From Acidovorax sp. YS12 (GTDB lineage Bacteria; Pseudomonadota; Gammaproteobacteria; Burkholderiales; Burkholderiaceae_C), in assembly GCA_021496925.1 (NCBI GenBank), contig CP053915.1, positions 3,251,501 to 3,315,500 on the forward strand: DNA of 64,000 nucleotides. Reading direction: 5' to 3'. The position numbers and the translations under genes were made by a program. Shown here piece after piece: positions 1 through 8,267 of the stretch. How positions within the stretch are numbered: position 1 is the stretch's first letter; each line of letters opens with the position of its first letter. The notes beneath the pieces were generated by a model. That model was not told the origin of the DNA, did not search any database, and saw only the letters and a program-made list of their open reading frames with translations.

Positions 1-1087
1 CGGGCGGCAGGTAGAAGTCGAGGATCTCGGGAAAGGCGCGCTGCAGCAGCGGCACGAACAGCTCGTTCAGCGCCAGGCCGAGCATGGCGGGCTCGTCGGG
101 CGGCTTGCCGGTGTAGGTGCTGTGGTACAGCGCGTCCTCGCGCAGCGTGACGCGGTCCACGGTGAACACGGGGAACTCGGCGCACTCGTTGTAGTAGCCG
201 GTGTGGTCGCCGTAGGGGCCTTCGAGCGCGTGCTGCCAGCCGCTGGCGTGGCGGGCGTCGGGGCGGATGTGGCCTTCGAGCACGATTTCGGCGCTGGCGG
301 GCACTTGCAGCGGCACGCCGAGCGCGGGCGCGACCTCGGTGCGCGCGCCGCGCAGCAGGCCGGCGAACTGGTATTCCGACAGCGTGTCGGGCACGGGCGT
401 GACGGCGCCGAGGATCGTGGCCGGGTCGGCCCCGATGGCCACGGCCACCGGGTAGGGCTGGCCGGGGTGCAGGCGGCAGTGGTCGGCGAAGTCCAGCGCG
501 CCGCCGCGGTGCGAGAGCCAGCGCATGATGAGCTGGTTTTTCGACAGCAACTGCTGGCGGTAGATGCCGAGGTTCTGGCGCTTTTTCAACGGCCCGCGCG
601 TGATGGTGAGGCCCCAGGTGACGAGCGGCGCCACGTCGCCGGGCCAGCAGTGCTGGATGGGCAGGCGCGCCAGGTCCACCTCATCGCCCTCCCACACCAC
701 CTGCTGGCACGGCGGGCGGCGCACGTGCGCGGGGGCCATGCTCCACAGCGTCTTGAGCAGGTCGCGCTTGCCCCACAGGTCTTTCATGCCGCGCGGCGGC
801 TCGGGTTCTTTCAGCGCGGCGAGCACTTCGCCGAAGGCGCGGATCTCGGGCAGCCCGGCCACGCCCAGCGCGCGCGCCACGCGCGCGGGTGTGCCGAACA
901 GGTTGGCGAGCACTGGCATGGTGTGGCCCGTGGGCTGCTCGAACAGCAGCGCCGGGCCGCCCGCGCGCAGCACGCGGTCGGCCAGCGCGGTCATTTCGAG
1001 GTGCGGGGAGACGGGCGCGGCGATGCGGCGCAGCTCGCCCGCCGCCTCCAGTTGCGCCATGAAGTCACGCAGGTCGCGGTAGTGCAT
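1..1087 (-). CDS. ubiD: UbiD-family 4-hydroxy-3-polyprenylbenzoate decarboxylase (partial, C-terminus beyond window)
   Basis: Decarboxylates 4-hydroxy-3-polyprenylbenzoate in ubiquinone synthesis, using the prenylated FMN made by UbiX. The 362 visible codons start MHYRDLRDFMAQLEAAGEL and carry the family block GDHTGYYNE followed by TYTGKPPDEPAMLGLALNE, both near-identical to E. coli UbiD. The family is about 490 residues, so roughly 130 C-terminal residues lie outside the window. The ATG at 1087 is chosen because the alignment to UbiD begins there. It is the last gene of the ubiU-ubiV-ubiT-DGC-ubiX-ubiD set on the same strand, 55 nt after ubiX, with a repeat in between that may or may not split the transcript. 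Confidence 0.95.
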   Translation of the reverse strand, partial: MHYRDLRDFMAQLEAAGELRRIAAPVSPHLEMTALADRVLRAGGPALLFEQPTGHTMPVLANLFGTPARVARALGVAGLPEIRAFGEVLAALKEPEPPRGMKDLWGKRDLLKTLWSMAPAHVRRPPCQQVVWEGDEVDLARLPIQHCWPGDVAPLVTWGLTITRGPLKKRQNLGIYRQQLLSKNQLIMRWLSHRGGALDFADHCRLHPGQPYPVAVAIGADPATILGAVTPVPDTLSEYQFAGLLRGARTEVAPALGVPLQVPASAEIVLEGHIRPDARHASGWQHALEGPYGDHTGYYNECAEFPVFTVDRVTLREDALYHSTYTGKPPDEPAMLGLALNELFVPLLQRAFPEILDFYLPP

Positions 1088-1101
1088 TTTTGAATGAAAT
1101 T

Positions 1102-1138
1102 GGCCTCTGGCGCTTGCTGGGTAAGCGCGAGCAGCTAT
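1102..1138. repeat. Comamonadaceae-type intergenic repeat, copy 1
   Basis: The stretch runs from GGCCTC through GGCGCTTGCTGG and TAAGCGC to GCAGCTAT, in the ubiX-ubiD gap. Related copies lie at 10467-10501 and 17036-17072. All share a GCGCTT core, an AGCT/AGCTAT end and a GGCC end. I recognise the pattern from Acidovorax-like genomes, where it occurs between genes; no function is known to me. Confidence 0.6.
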
Positions 1139-1142
1139 CGAA

Positions 1143-1730
1143 TCAGGAGTTTTGCGGGAGACCTTGCCAGCGCGGGGCCAGCGCGTTCTCGATGCCCAGC
1201 AGGTCGAGCGCGCGCGCCACGCTGTGGTCCACGATCTCGCCCACGCTGGTGGGGCGCTGGTAGAACGCGGGCATGGGCGGGCAGACGATGCCGCCCATTT
1301 CCGTCACCGTGGCCATGTTGCGCAGGTGCACCAGGTGCAGCGGCGATTCGCGCACCATCAGCACCAGGCGGCGGCGCTCCTTGAGTGCCACGTCGGCCGC
1401 GCGCGTGAGCAGGTTGTCGGCCAGGCCGTGGGCCACGGCCGCCAGGGTGCGCATGGAGCAGGGCGCGATGACCATGCCCTGCGCGCCGAACGAGCCGCTG
1501 GCGATGCTGGCGCCCACGTTGTCCAGCGCGTGCACCACGTCGGCCAGGGCCTCGACGCTGGCGCGGTCCATGTCCAGCTCGTGGCGCAGGTTGCGCCAGC
1601 CGGCGTCGGAGACGACCAGGTGCGACTCGACGTTGCCGATCTCGCGCAGCGCCTGCAGCAGGCGCGCGCCATAGACGGCGCCGCTGGCGCCGGAAATGCC
1701 GACGATGACGCGGCGGGGAGAAATGCTCAT
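1143..1730 (-). CDS. ubiX: UbiX flavin prenyltransferase
   Basis: Attaches a dimethylallyl group to FMN to make the prenylated flavin cofactor needed by UbiD. The 195-residue protein starts MSISPRRVIVGISGASGAVYG with the UbiX glycine-rich FMN loop GISGASGA. It continues with the conserved SGSFGAQGMVIAPCSM block around residue 95 and ends with the family's ALDLLGIENAL helix. Length fits the family (about 190). Its ATG overlaps the stop of the upstream DGC gene (ATGA), indicating translational coupling. Confidence 0.95.
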   Translation of the reverse strand: MSISPRRVIVGISGASGAVYGARLLQALREIGNVESHLVVSDAGWRNLRHELDMDRASVEALADVVHALDNVGASIASGSFGAQGMVIAPCSMRTLAAVAHGLADNLLTRAADVALKERRRLVLMVRESPLHLVHLRNMATVTEMGGIVCPPMPAFYQRPTSVGEIVDHSVARALDLLGIENALAPRWQGLPQNS

Positions 1731-2137
1731 GCGGCCTCTTTGCGCAGCGGGTGGTCGATCAGGTCGGCCTCGACCCGGCCCAGCACCTCGGCGGCCTGCG
1801 CGGGGTCGAAATCCTGGTGGTTGCGCTTCTTCACGCCGTATTCGTGCAGCTGGTAGTGCCGCGCCGGGGCGATGCCATGGCGCGCCAGGCTGCTTTTCAC
1901 GCACACCAGCGGGCAGCCGTCGAGCGCGACGATGGGGCGGCCCGACTGGGCCAGCTTGACCAGCTTGGGCACGTCGCCGCCCACGCCGGCGATGCACGAC
2001 ATCTCGGCCACGCCGCGCCGGTCGAGCTGCACGGCGACGTGGTTGGCGAGCTGCGCGGCGCTGGAGCAGCCGGAGCAGGAATAGACCAGCGGGCGTGCGC
2101 CTAGCAGGTGGCCGGGGGCGGGGGCAGGGTCGTTCAT
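1727..2137 (-). CDS. DGC-domain putative zinc-binding protein in the anaerobic ubiquinone operon
   Basis: A 136-residue protein of the DGC family (putative zinc-binding; named for an Asp-Gly-Cys motif). Visible cysteines are CSGC (21-24), C48, C75 in DGC and C79. Four to five conserved cysteines suggest a bound metal, possibly zinc or an Fe-S cluster. It overlaps ubiT upstream and ubiX downstream by ATGA junctions, so it is made with the oxygen-independent ubiquinone enzymes. Its role is unknown. Possibilities are metal delivery to, or repair of, the Fe-S proteins UbiU/UbiV, or a redox step. Family assignment is fairly sure; the functional link is inference from the operon. Confidence 0.8.
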   Translation of the reverse strand: MNDPAPAPGHLLGARPLVYSCSGCSSAAQLANHVAVQLDRRGVAEMSCIAGVGGDVPKLVKLAQSGRPIVALDGCPLVCVKSSLARHGIAPARHYQLHEYGVKKRNHQDFDPAQAAEVLGRVEADLIDHPLRKEAA

Positions 2138-2652
2138 GGCCGGCCCCCAAAGATCGGCGGCAGCGGCGGCAACTGGCGCGCCAGGTGCGGCGCGCGGCGC
2201 GCGAGCACGGCGCGCGGCGTCCAGTGCGCGGGGTCGAGCACGGGCAGCTCGATGGCGTCGAGCGCGTTCTTCACTACCAGGCCCAGCTCGGTGTCGCCCT
2301 CCATCACCAGGCGGCGGTTGAAGAACAGCGTGTCCGGATCCTGGCGGCGCTGCGCCAGCAGCATGAAGTCCTGCGCGTTGGCGCTGATGGCCAGGTCGGG
2401 CTGGGCCTGCGGCGCGCTGGGCGCGAAGCGCTGGCCGTTCCATGAAAAGTCGAACGCCAGGCGCGCGTCGCGCACGCGGATGGACAGGCGCTTGTCCTTG
2501 AGCAGCGCCTTCACGTCGTCGGGCAGGTGGTGCGCCAGCGCCAGGTTGATGGCGGTGACCAGCAGCACCGAGCCGGGGTAGGCGGGCAGGCGCGCGAGCA
2601 CGGCGCCCACGGGGCGCGGCAGGGTGAAGGGGGCGGGCGGGGTGGTGGTCAT
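2134..2652 (-). CDS. ubiT: UbiT, SCP2-domain accessory factor for O2-independent ubiquinone synthesis
   Basis: A 172-residue SCP2-like protein (lipid-binding fold) matching UbiT, which works with UbiU/UbiV in oxygen-independent ubiquinone synthesis and binds isoprenoid lipid intermediates. The SCP2 core spans about residues 35-130, including LSIRVRDARLAFDFSWNG and LAISANAQDFMLLAQRRQDPD, typical of YhbT/UbiT. The C-terminal tail is Pro/Arg-rich. It lies 12 nt after ubiV and overlaps the next gene (ATGA). The assignment rests on the SCP2 pattern and on the fixed ubiU-V-T gene order. Confidence 0.9.
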   Translation of the reverse strand: MTTTPPAPFTLPRPVGAVLARLPAYPGSVLLVTAINLALAHHLPDDVKALLKDKRLSIRVRDARLAFDFSWNGQRFAPSAPQAQPDLAISANAQDFMLLAQRRQDPDTLFFNRRLVMEGDTELGLVVKNALDAIELPVLDPAHWTPRAVLARRAPHLARQLPPLPPIFGGRP

Positions 2653-2664
2653 GGGGCCTCCGGG

Positions 2665-3576
2665 TCAGGCATGCGCGGGTTCGACGATCAGGTCCAGCCC
2701 TGGCTTGCCGTGCCAGTAGCCGTTGCAGGGCGCGGCGGGCATGAGCGCGCGCATGCGCTCCAGCGCCGTGGGATCGGGCTGCGCGGCGTGGCGCGCGGCG
2801 TCGAAGGCGGCGATGACCTCGGCCATGTGCTGCGACTGCGGCGACAGGCGCAGCAGGTCCACGCCCAGGGCGCGCAGCGCGGGCACGTCCTGCAGCAGGT
2901 TGTGCACGCGCGCCGACTGGGTCTGGATGCCGTTGAGCACCAGAAAGCCCTCGCCCTCGCGCGTTTGCAGCAGCTGCCCGTCGGGGTGCTCGATGCAGGC
3001 GAAGCCGCAGTCGTCCTTGGGCCGGTTGTAGTGGCGTGCGGTGAAGCAGCGCGCCGAAAACGCCAGCGGCATGCGGCCGTAGGCGAAGACTTCGGTTTCC
3101 AGCCCGGCGGGCCGGTGCTGCTGCAGCACCGCCAGGTCGCTCTGGCGCATTTCCAGCGGCATGACCCAGCGGCGCGCGCCCAGGCCGGCTATCCAGGCCA
3201 GGGCGTCGGGGTTGAACAGGTTGAGCTGCGGGCCGGCCACGAACGGGCGCTGGCCCGCGAGGTTGTGCACGGCGCCCATGTCGTTGGCTTCGACAAGGAA
3301 CTCCTCGTCCCGCACGATCTTGTGCATGGCGGCCACGTCGGCGGTGGATTCGAGCAGTGTCATGGTGGAGAGCACGGGCTGCTTGCCCGCGTCCCGGAGC
3401 ATGCGCGCGATGTCGATCCAGTCGCTCTGGCGCAGCTCGCGGCGGCGCGAACACACGGCCTCGCCGAGGTAGACCACGTCCACGGGCGTTTCGGCCATGG
3501 CCTGGTAGAAGGAAAAAACGGTGTCGCGCGGCCAGTAGTACAGCAGCGGACCAAGGGCGAGTTTCATGGTGTTCAT
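2665..3576 (-). CDS. ubiV: UbiV, U32-family Fe-S subunit of O2-independent ubiquinone hydroxylase
   Basis: A 303-residue U32-family protein closely matching E. coli UbiV. With UbiU it forms the complex that hydroxylates ubiquinone precursors without O2 (prephenate is the known oxygen donor). The [4Fe-4S] cysteines are visible: one in LGEAVCSRRRE near residue 42, and three in ARCFTARHYNRPKDDCGFAC near residues 180-200. The C-terminal CNGYWHGKPGLDL is also a family feature. Start MNTMKLALGPLLYYWPRD; the first ATG overlaps the ubiU stop (ATGA). MKLALG three codons on is the alternative and matches the usual family start better. Confidence 0.95.
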   Translation of the reverse strand: MNTMKLALGPLLYYWPRDTVFSFYQAMAETPVDVVYLGEAVCSRRRELRQSDWIDIARMLRDAGKQPVLSTMTLLESTADVAAMHKIVRDEEFLVEANDMGAVHNLAGQRPFVAGPQLNLFNPDALAWIAGLGARRWVMPLEMRQSDLAVLQQHRPAGLETEVFAYGRMPLAFSARCFTARHYNRPKDDCGFACIEHPDGQLLQTREGEGFLVLNGIQTQSARVHNLLQDVPALRALGVDLLRLSPQSQHMAEVIAAFDAARHAAQPDPTALERMRALMPAAPCNGYWHGKPGLDLIVEPAHA

Positions 3577-4661
3577 TTCCAGGGACGGTGGTAAGCACCC
3601 AAGGTGTGCTGCTGGCCCTCGGCCACCTGGTCGAGGCTGGCCATCCAGGCGGTCTTGGGCGCGTACAGGTGGCCCTGCGCCATGCAGTGGTCGATGGCTT
3701 CGCGCCACACCTGCGTGACCTGCGCCACGTAGGCGGGGCTGCGCTGGCGGCCCTCGATCTTGAAGGCGCGCACGCCCATCTTCACGAGCTGGGGCAGCAG
3801 CTCCAGCGTGTTGAGGCTGGTGGGCTCCTCCAGCGCGTAGTAGTTGCTCTCGCCGCCCACGTCGAAGCGGCCCTTGCACAGCGTGGGGTAGCCGGCGTTC
3901 TCGCCGTTGCCGTAGCGGTCGATGAGCACGCCGTTCAGGCGCGACTCCAGCCCCTGGGGCGTTTCCTGCCAGCGCACGAACTTGGCCGGCGAGCACACGC
4001 CGTGCGTGTTGGGCGACTCGCCCGTGGCGTACGAGGACAGCGCGCAGCGCCCCTCGACCATCACGCACAGGCTGCCGAAGCCGAACACCTCGATCTCCAC
4101 CGGCGTGCGCTGCACCACCTGCTTGACCTGCTCCAGCGAGAGCACGCGCGGCAGCACCGCGCGCTGGATGCCGAACTGCTGGTGGTACAGGTTGATGGCG
4201 TCGTGGTTGGTGGCCGAGCCCTGCACCGACAGGTGCAGGCGCAGCTGCGGGTGGCGCTCGGCGGCGTAGCGCATAAGGCCCGGGTCGGCCAGGATCACGG
4301 CGTCGATGCCCCAGGCGGCCGCCTTGTCCAGCGCCGCGCGCCAGGGCGCGGGGTTGCTGGCCTGCGGGTAGGTGTTGAGCGCCAGCAGCACCTTGCGGCC
4401 GCGCGCATGGGCGTAGGCGATGCCGTTGCGGATGGCTGTTTCGTCGAAGTTCAGGCCCGCGAAGTTGCGCGCGTTGGTGGCGTCGCGCAGGCCGAGGTAG
4501 ACGCAATCGGCGCCACCGTCGATGGCGGCCTTGAGCGCGGGCAGGCTGCCTGCGGGGCAGACCAGTTCCGGCGCGCGCGGGGGAGGGGCGCCTGCATCGG
4601 GGGCGCCAGGGCTTGACCTTGCCATGGTGGCAGGGTCGATGATGCTCGCTTCGTGGGTCAC
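3573..4661 (-). CDS. ubiU: UbiU, U32-family Fe-S subunit of O2-independent ubiquinone hydroxylase
   Basis: A 362-residue U32-family protein, partner of UbiV. Core motifs are ELVCPAGSLPALKAAIDGGADCVYLGL near residues 31-57 and the cluster cysteines in SLCVMVEGRCALSSYATG, NTHGVCSPAK and YPTLCKGRF. The roughly 28-residue N-terminal extension (Pro/Ala-rich) is longer than in E. coli UbiU, so the true start could be internal. It is the first gene of the operon, with an FNR-like box about 80 bp upstream, which fits anaerobic expression. Confidence 0.95.
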   Translation of the reverse strand: MTHEASIIDPATMARSSPGAPDAGAPPPRAPELVCPAGSLPALKAAIDGGADCVYLGLRDATNARNFAGLNFDETAIRNGIAYAHARGRKVLLALNTYPQASNPAPWRAALDKAAAWGIDAVILADPGLMRYAAERHPQLRLHLSVQGSATNHDAINLYHQQFGIQRAVLPRVLSLEQVKQVVQRTPVEIEVFGFGSLCVMVEGRCALSSYATGESPNTHGVCSPAKFVRWQETPQGLESRLNGVLIDRYGNGENAGYPTLCKGRFDVGGESNYYALEEPTSLNTLELLPQLVKMGVRAFKIEGRQRSPAYVAQVTQVWREAIDHCMAQGHLYAPKTAWMASLDQVAEGQQHTLGAYHRPWK

Positions 4662-4736
4662 GTGGTTTCCTTGCCGGCACGGCGTTCAGGCGCCGCGCAT
4701 GGGCCCGCACCTTACGGCGGGGTTACGGCCGCAGCG

Positions 4737-4750
4737 CTGACCTGGGTCAA
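4737..4750. promoter_or_regulatory. FNR/Dnr-type binding site candidate
   Basis: The sequence CTGACctggGTCAA is a dyad close to the FNR/Dnr consensus TTGAT-N4-ATCAA; read on the minus strand it is TTGAC-CCAG-GTCAG. Its centre is about 82 nt upstream of the ubiU ATG and about 62 nt upstream of the divergent MFS gene, so a -41.5 activation position is possible for either. The anaerobic function of ubiUVT makes the minus-strand operon the likelier target. Confidence 0.6.
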
Positions 4751-4805
4751 CGCTACGGCACAATGCCCAAGTTAATTGCTCGGAATTGATGCAGCACAAA
4801 ACACC

Positions 4806-5993
4806 ATGAACAAGAACCTCTGGCTGCTGGCCCTGTGCCAAGGGCTTTTCCTCACCAACAACGTCGTCTTCATCGCCATCAACGGCCTGGTCGGGCTGCA
4901 GCTCGCCCCCTATGGCTGGATGGCCACGCTGCCCGTCATGGGCTACGTGGTGGGCGGCGCCCTGTCCACCGGGCTGGTGGCGCGCACGCAGCGGCGCTGG
5001 GGGCGGCAGGCGTCGTTCCAGATCGGGCTGGCGGTGGCCGTGGTCTCGGCCCTGCTGTGCGCCGGGGCGGCGTTCGCGCACCAGTTCTGGCTGCTGTGCG
5101 CCGCCACGGTGGCGGCGGGCTACTACAGCGCCAACGGGCAGCTGTACCGCTTCGCGGCGGCCGAGCTGGCGCCCCCGGCCTTCCGCGAAAAGGCCGTGTC
5201 GCTGGTGCTGGCCGGCGGGCTGCTGGGCGCCGTGGCCGGGCCCAACCTGGCCAACCACACGCGCAACCTGCTGGCCGCGCCGTTCGCCGGGGCCTACGTG
5301 GCGCTGGTGCTGGTGGGGCTGCTGTCCATGCTGCTGATGGCGTTCGTGCGCTTTCCGTCCGTGGCGCAGGCGGCGGGCGGCGCGGCATCCCAGGGCCGCC
5401 CGCTGGGTGCGCTGCTGCGCGAGCCGGCGTTCTTCGTCGCCACGCTGGGCGCCGCCCTGGGCTACGGCGTGATGAACCTGCTGATGGCGGCCACGCCGCT
5501 GGCCATGCAGGTGTGCGGCTACGACTTCGCCGACGCGGCGTTCGTGCTGGAGTGGCACGTCATCGGCATGTTCGCGCCGGGCTTCTTCACCGGGCACCTG
5601 ATCAAGCGCTTCGGCGTGCTGGCGGTGATGGGCGTGGGCGTGCTGCTCAACGCCGCCTGCGTGGCCGTGGCACTGGCGGGGGCGGAGATCGCCCACTTCA
5701 CCGTGGCGCTGACGCTGCTGGGCGTGGGCTGGAACTTCCTCTTCACCGGCAGCACCACGCTCGCCATGCAGGCTTACCGGCCCGAGGAAAAGGACCGGGC
5801 GCAGGCGGCCATCAACTTCTGCGTGTTCGCCACCATGGCGCTGACCTCGTTCGCCTCGGGCGCGCTGGTCACCACGCAGGGCTGGGCGCTGCTCAACTGG
5901 GGCTCGCTGCTGCCCATCGGCCTGACGGGCGCCGGGCTCGCCTGGCTGGCGTGGCGCCGGCGCACGGGATGCTCTGCACGAATCGAGCGGTAA
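4806..5993 (+). CDS. MFS transporter, substrate unknown
   Basis: A 395-residue inner-membrane protein with about 12 hydrophobic segments and MFS features: RTQRRWGRQASFQ in the first cytoplasmic loop (loop 2-3) and the basic loop HLIKRFGVLAV in the second half. I chose ATG 4806 (MNKNLWLLALCQGLFL) because the first membrane helix starts there; an upstream TTG would add residues without helix character. Substrate cannot be read from sequence. The last seven or so residues (TGCSARIER) lie inside an inverted repeat, so the C-terminus may have been altered by an insertion. Confidence 0.85.
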   Translation: MNKNLWLLALCQGLFLTNNVVFIAINGLVGLQLAPYGWMATLPVMGYVVGGALSTGLVARTQRRWGRQASFQIGLAVAVVSALLCAGAAFAHQFWLLCAATVAAGYYSANGQLYRFAAAELAPPAFREKAVSLVLAGGLLGAVAGPNLANHTRNLLAAPFAGAYVALVLVGLLSMLLMAFVRFPSVAQAAGGAASQGRPLGALLREPAFFVATLGAALGYGVMNLLMAATPLAMQVCGYDFADAAFVLEWHVIGMFAPGFFTGHLIKRFGVLAVMGVGVLLNAACVAVALAGAEIAHFTVALTLLGVGWNFLFTGSTTLAMQAYRPEEKDRAQAAINFCVFATMALTSFASGALVTTQGWALLNWGSLLPIGLTGAGLAWLAWRRRTGCSARIER

Positions 5994-6058
5994 GCGTGCG
6001 CGGCAGGCCGCCCGAGTCGGCAGATGCACGCGGCGCGGTGATTCGTGCAGAGCATCCC
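5966..6058. repeat. 19-bp perfect inverted repeat pair around a 55-bp spacer
   Basis: GGGATGCTCTGCACGAATC at 5966-5984 recurs as its exact reverse complement at 6040-6058. The inner GCGTGC/GCACGC pair (5995-6000 and 6026-6031) extends the possible hairpin. It overlaps the 3' end and stop codon of the MFS gene. It could be a large terminator-like hairpin or a short MITE-like insertion that supplied the stop codon. There is no T-run, so a classical terminator is unlikely. Confidence 0.7.
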
Positions 6059-6149
6059 AAATATGAGGGTTCGTGCGTAGAAATGCGCAATCGGCATTTC
6101 ATGCTGCTGGTGTAAGCTAATGAAAACAGAGACACCATAGGTTTCGGAT

Positions 6150-7910
6150 ATGCAGGCCGGAACCCTGCACACCATGAACACCCGTCTGAATGCGTGGATA
6201 GAACCCCTCGGGCACATGCTCGACGGGCTGGGTGTCGCCATGTGCCTGTTCGATGCGCAGGACCATACGGTGGCGTGGAACGACATGTTCCTGCGCTACT
6301 TTCCCGAGCACGAAGGCCATGTCTTCGCGGGTGAGCACTACCGCCACAACCTGCGCCGCTTCTACCTGAGCCGGCTGGAGGCGGACGAGATCGCGCATAT
6401 CGACGAGTACATCGAGGCAGGCATCGCGCGCCATCGCCACCAGGCCCAGCCCTATGTGTTCGCGCACCGCGGGCGCCAGTTGCTGGTGTCGTCGCTGCCG
6501 CTCAACGGCGTGGGGCGCCTGCGCCTGTGGCGCCTGCACCAGGACGTGCTGCACGACCAGGCCAGTACCACGCCGCCGCCGGGCAGCGGCTCCCCGCTGT
6601 CGCTGCTCGACCGCGTGCCCAACGGCCTGACGCTGTGCGACGCCGCGGGGCGCATCACCTGGGTGAACGCGGCGTTTGCCCACATGTACCGCCTGCGCGA
6701 CCCGCAGGCCGCCGTGGGCGCAACCCTGGCGGAAGTGTTCCACGCGGCATGGCTGCGCGTGGACACCCCCGATACCGCCGCCTGCACCCAGGGCCTGCAG
6801 ACCCTGCGCGACATGCTGCGCTTCACCGGCGCCCCGTTCGAGCTGACGCTGCCCGGGCCGCGCCACTGCCGCGTGGTGGCGCGCCCGGGCGGCGCCGGCG
6901 AGTGCCTGTATGCGCATCTGGACATCACCGAGCTCAAGCACCAGCAGGCCCTGCTGGCCCGTGCCGAAGCCGCCGCGCGCGAGAGCGCGGCCCTGCTGGA
7001 GCGGGAATCCGCCATCCTTCAGACCACGCTGCAGAGCCTGGACCAGGGCGTGGCCATGGTGAATGCCGAGGGGCGGGTGGAGTTCTGCAACCAGCGCGTC
7101 TTCACCTTGCTCGACCTGCCGCCCGAGGTGCTGCAGAACCGCCCCCACGTCGAGGACGTGATCCGCTACCAGCGCGAGCATGGCGAGTTCGATGGCCTGC
7201 CGCCCGAGGCCATCGCGCATTTCCAGCCGGCCGATGGAGCGCCCATTCCCCCGCTGGTGGTGCGCCGGCGCCCCAACGGGCGCGTCCTGGAGATACGCAG
7301 CCTGCCCGTGCAGGGCGGTGGCATGCTGCGCACCTTCACCGATGTGACCGAGCGCCACGCGCACCAGCAGCACATCGAGTACCTGGCGAGCCACGACGGC
7401 CTGACGGGCTTGCTCAACCGCTGCAAGTTCATGGAATGCATGGCGGCCGAAGCGTCCTTGGCGCGGCGCATGCAGTCGCGGTTCGCCGTGCTCTACCTCG
7501 ATCTCGACGGCTTCAAGCCGATCAACGACACCCATGGGCATGCCGCCGGAGACCAGGTGCTGGTGCACGTGGCGCGGACGCTGCGCCACGTGGCGCGTGC
7601 TTCGGACTTCGTGGCGCGGCTGGGAGGCGATGAATTCGCCGTGCTGCTGCGCGGCATCGACCGGCAGGAGCAGGCGCGGGCCCTGGCGCAGCGCCTGTCG
7701 GGCGTCCTGGCGCAGCCCTGGCAGATCCAGGCGCAGGAGCAGGCGCTGCAGGTATGCATCGGCGCGTCCATCGGGCTGGCCATGTACCCCGAGCATGGCG
7801 AGGACCCCGAGGCGCTGCTGGCCAGCGCCGACCGCGCCATGTACCTGTCCAAGACCGGCCAGCGCACCGGCAGCCTGGCCCGGCCCCTGCCGACGCGCGG
7901 CACGCCGTAG
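6150..7910 (+). CDS. PAS-domain diguanylate cyclase
   Basis: A 586-residue soluble c-di-GMP synthase. It contains three PAS-like sensor regions (about residues 15-130, 150-275 and 290-405, the last two ending in DITELK and DVTERHAHQ) and a C-terminal GGDEF domain (about 415-575). The active site GGDEF is intact in RLGGDEFAVLL. The inhibitory RxxD site (RASD) sits five residues before it, so product inhibition is expected. There are no membrane segments. ATG 6150 is used; ATG 6174 (MNTRLNAW) is an alternative. The signal sensed is unknown. Confidence 0.92.
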   Translation: MQAGTLHTMNTRLNAWIEPLGHMLDGLGVAMCLFDAQDHTVAWNDMFLRYFPEHEGHVFAGEHYRHNLRRFYLSRLEADEIAHIDEYIEAGIARHRHQAQPYVFAHRGRQLLVSSLPLNGVGRLRLWRLHQDVLHDQASTTPPPGSGSPLSLLDRVPNGLTLCDAAGRITWVNAAFAHMYRLRDPQAAVGATLAEVFHAAWLRVDTPDTAACTQGLQTLRDMLRFTGAPFELTLPGPRHCRVVARPGGAGECLYAHLDITELKHQQALLARAEAAARESAALLERESAILQTTLQSLDQGVAMVNAEGRVEFCNQRVFTLLDLPPEVLQNRPHVEDVIRYQREHGEFDGLPPEAIAHFQPADGAPIPPLVVRRRPNGRVLEIRSLPVQGGGMLRTFTDVTERHAHQQHIEYLASHDGLTGLLNRCKFMECMAAEASLARRMQSRFAVLYLDLDGFKPINDTHGHAAGDQVLVHVARTLRHVARASDFVARLGGDEFAVLLRGIDRQEQARALAQRLSGVLAQPWQIQAQEQALQVCIGASIGLAMYPEHGEDPEALLASADRAMYLSKTGQRTGSLARPLPTRGTP

Positions 7911-7919
7911 CAGCGCGCC

Positions 7920-8025
7920 ATACGGATTTGCCTTCAACCGTCTAACGTCGTTGGTTCGCCTTGCCGTGCTACAGCACTGATCGTAGGCTTCCCGCCTAGT
8001 TATACGGTTGAATGCAAACCCGTAT
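7920..8025. repeat. 22-bp imperfect inverted repeat (20/22)
   Basis: ATACGGATTTGCCTTCAACC at 7920-7939 (arm extends to 7941) pairs with the arm at 8004-8025, with two mismatches in 22. The arms are separated by about 62 bp containing a further small hairpin (GTGCTACAGCAC). It lies directly between the cyclase stop and the leader of the IS110 element. It could be a terminator-like structure, a MITE or the relic of another insertion. Confidence 0.55.
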
Positions 8026-8030
8026 CAGTT

Positions 8031-8267
8031 TTTCATGCTGCGTCGCAGCACCCGCGACGCATGAAACGAGGGTGTAATTTGGGTGCGGCGTCCGGCACAG
8101 AGGTCGGTTCGTACTTGGTGTCCCGAACCCGTGTATCAGTTGGACCCGCGGCCTCACGAGCACCCCAAACTGTCGCCAGGCACTGGCGTGCCTGAGCACG
8201 CACTTCAGACTTCGATGACGTGGGTCGCACGCCGGTGTCGCTGCTGTTCTTTGATGAGGAGGCGATC
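8031..8267 (+). ncRNA. Candidate IS110 bridge RNA / structured leader
   Basis: The leader starts with a stem-loop at 8031-8066: TTTCAT pairs with ATGAAA and GCGTCGC with GCGACGC. More GC-rich pairing potential follows before the transposase. In IS110-group elements this position encodes the bridge RNA that pairs with target and donor DNA. I can see structure and position but not the guide loops, so this is inference from the family. Confidence 0.4.

Noticed and set aside
122..1093. Long plus-strand open frames opposite ubiD and elsewhere on the antisense strand of GC-rich genes
   Set aside because: They have Ala/Arg/Gly-rich, family-less translations and are explained by GC-rich codons of the true genes on the other strand.
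8029..8036. Another TTTTTCAT, identical to the ICE attachment site
   Set aside because: It lies in the IS110 leader with no integrase or ICE junction there; an 8-mer is expected by chance. The same applies to the copy near 19893.
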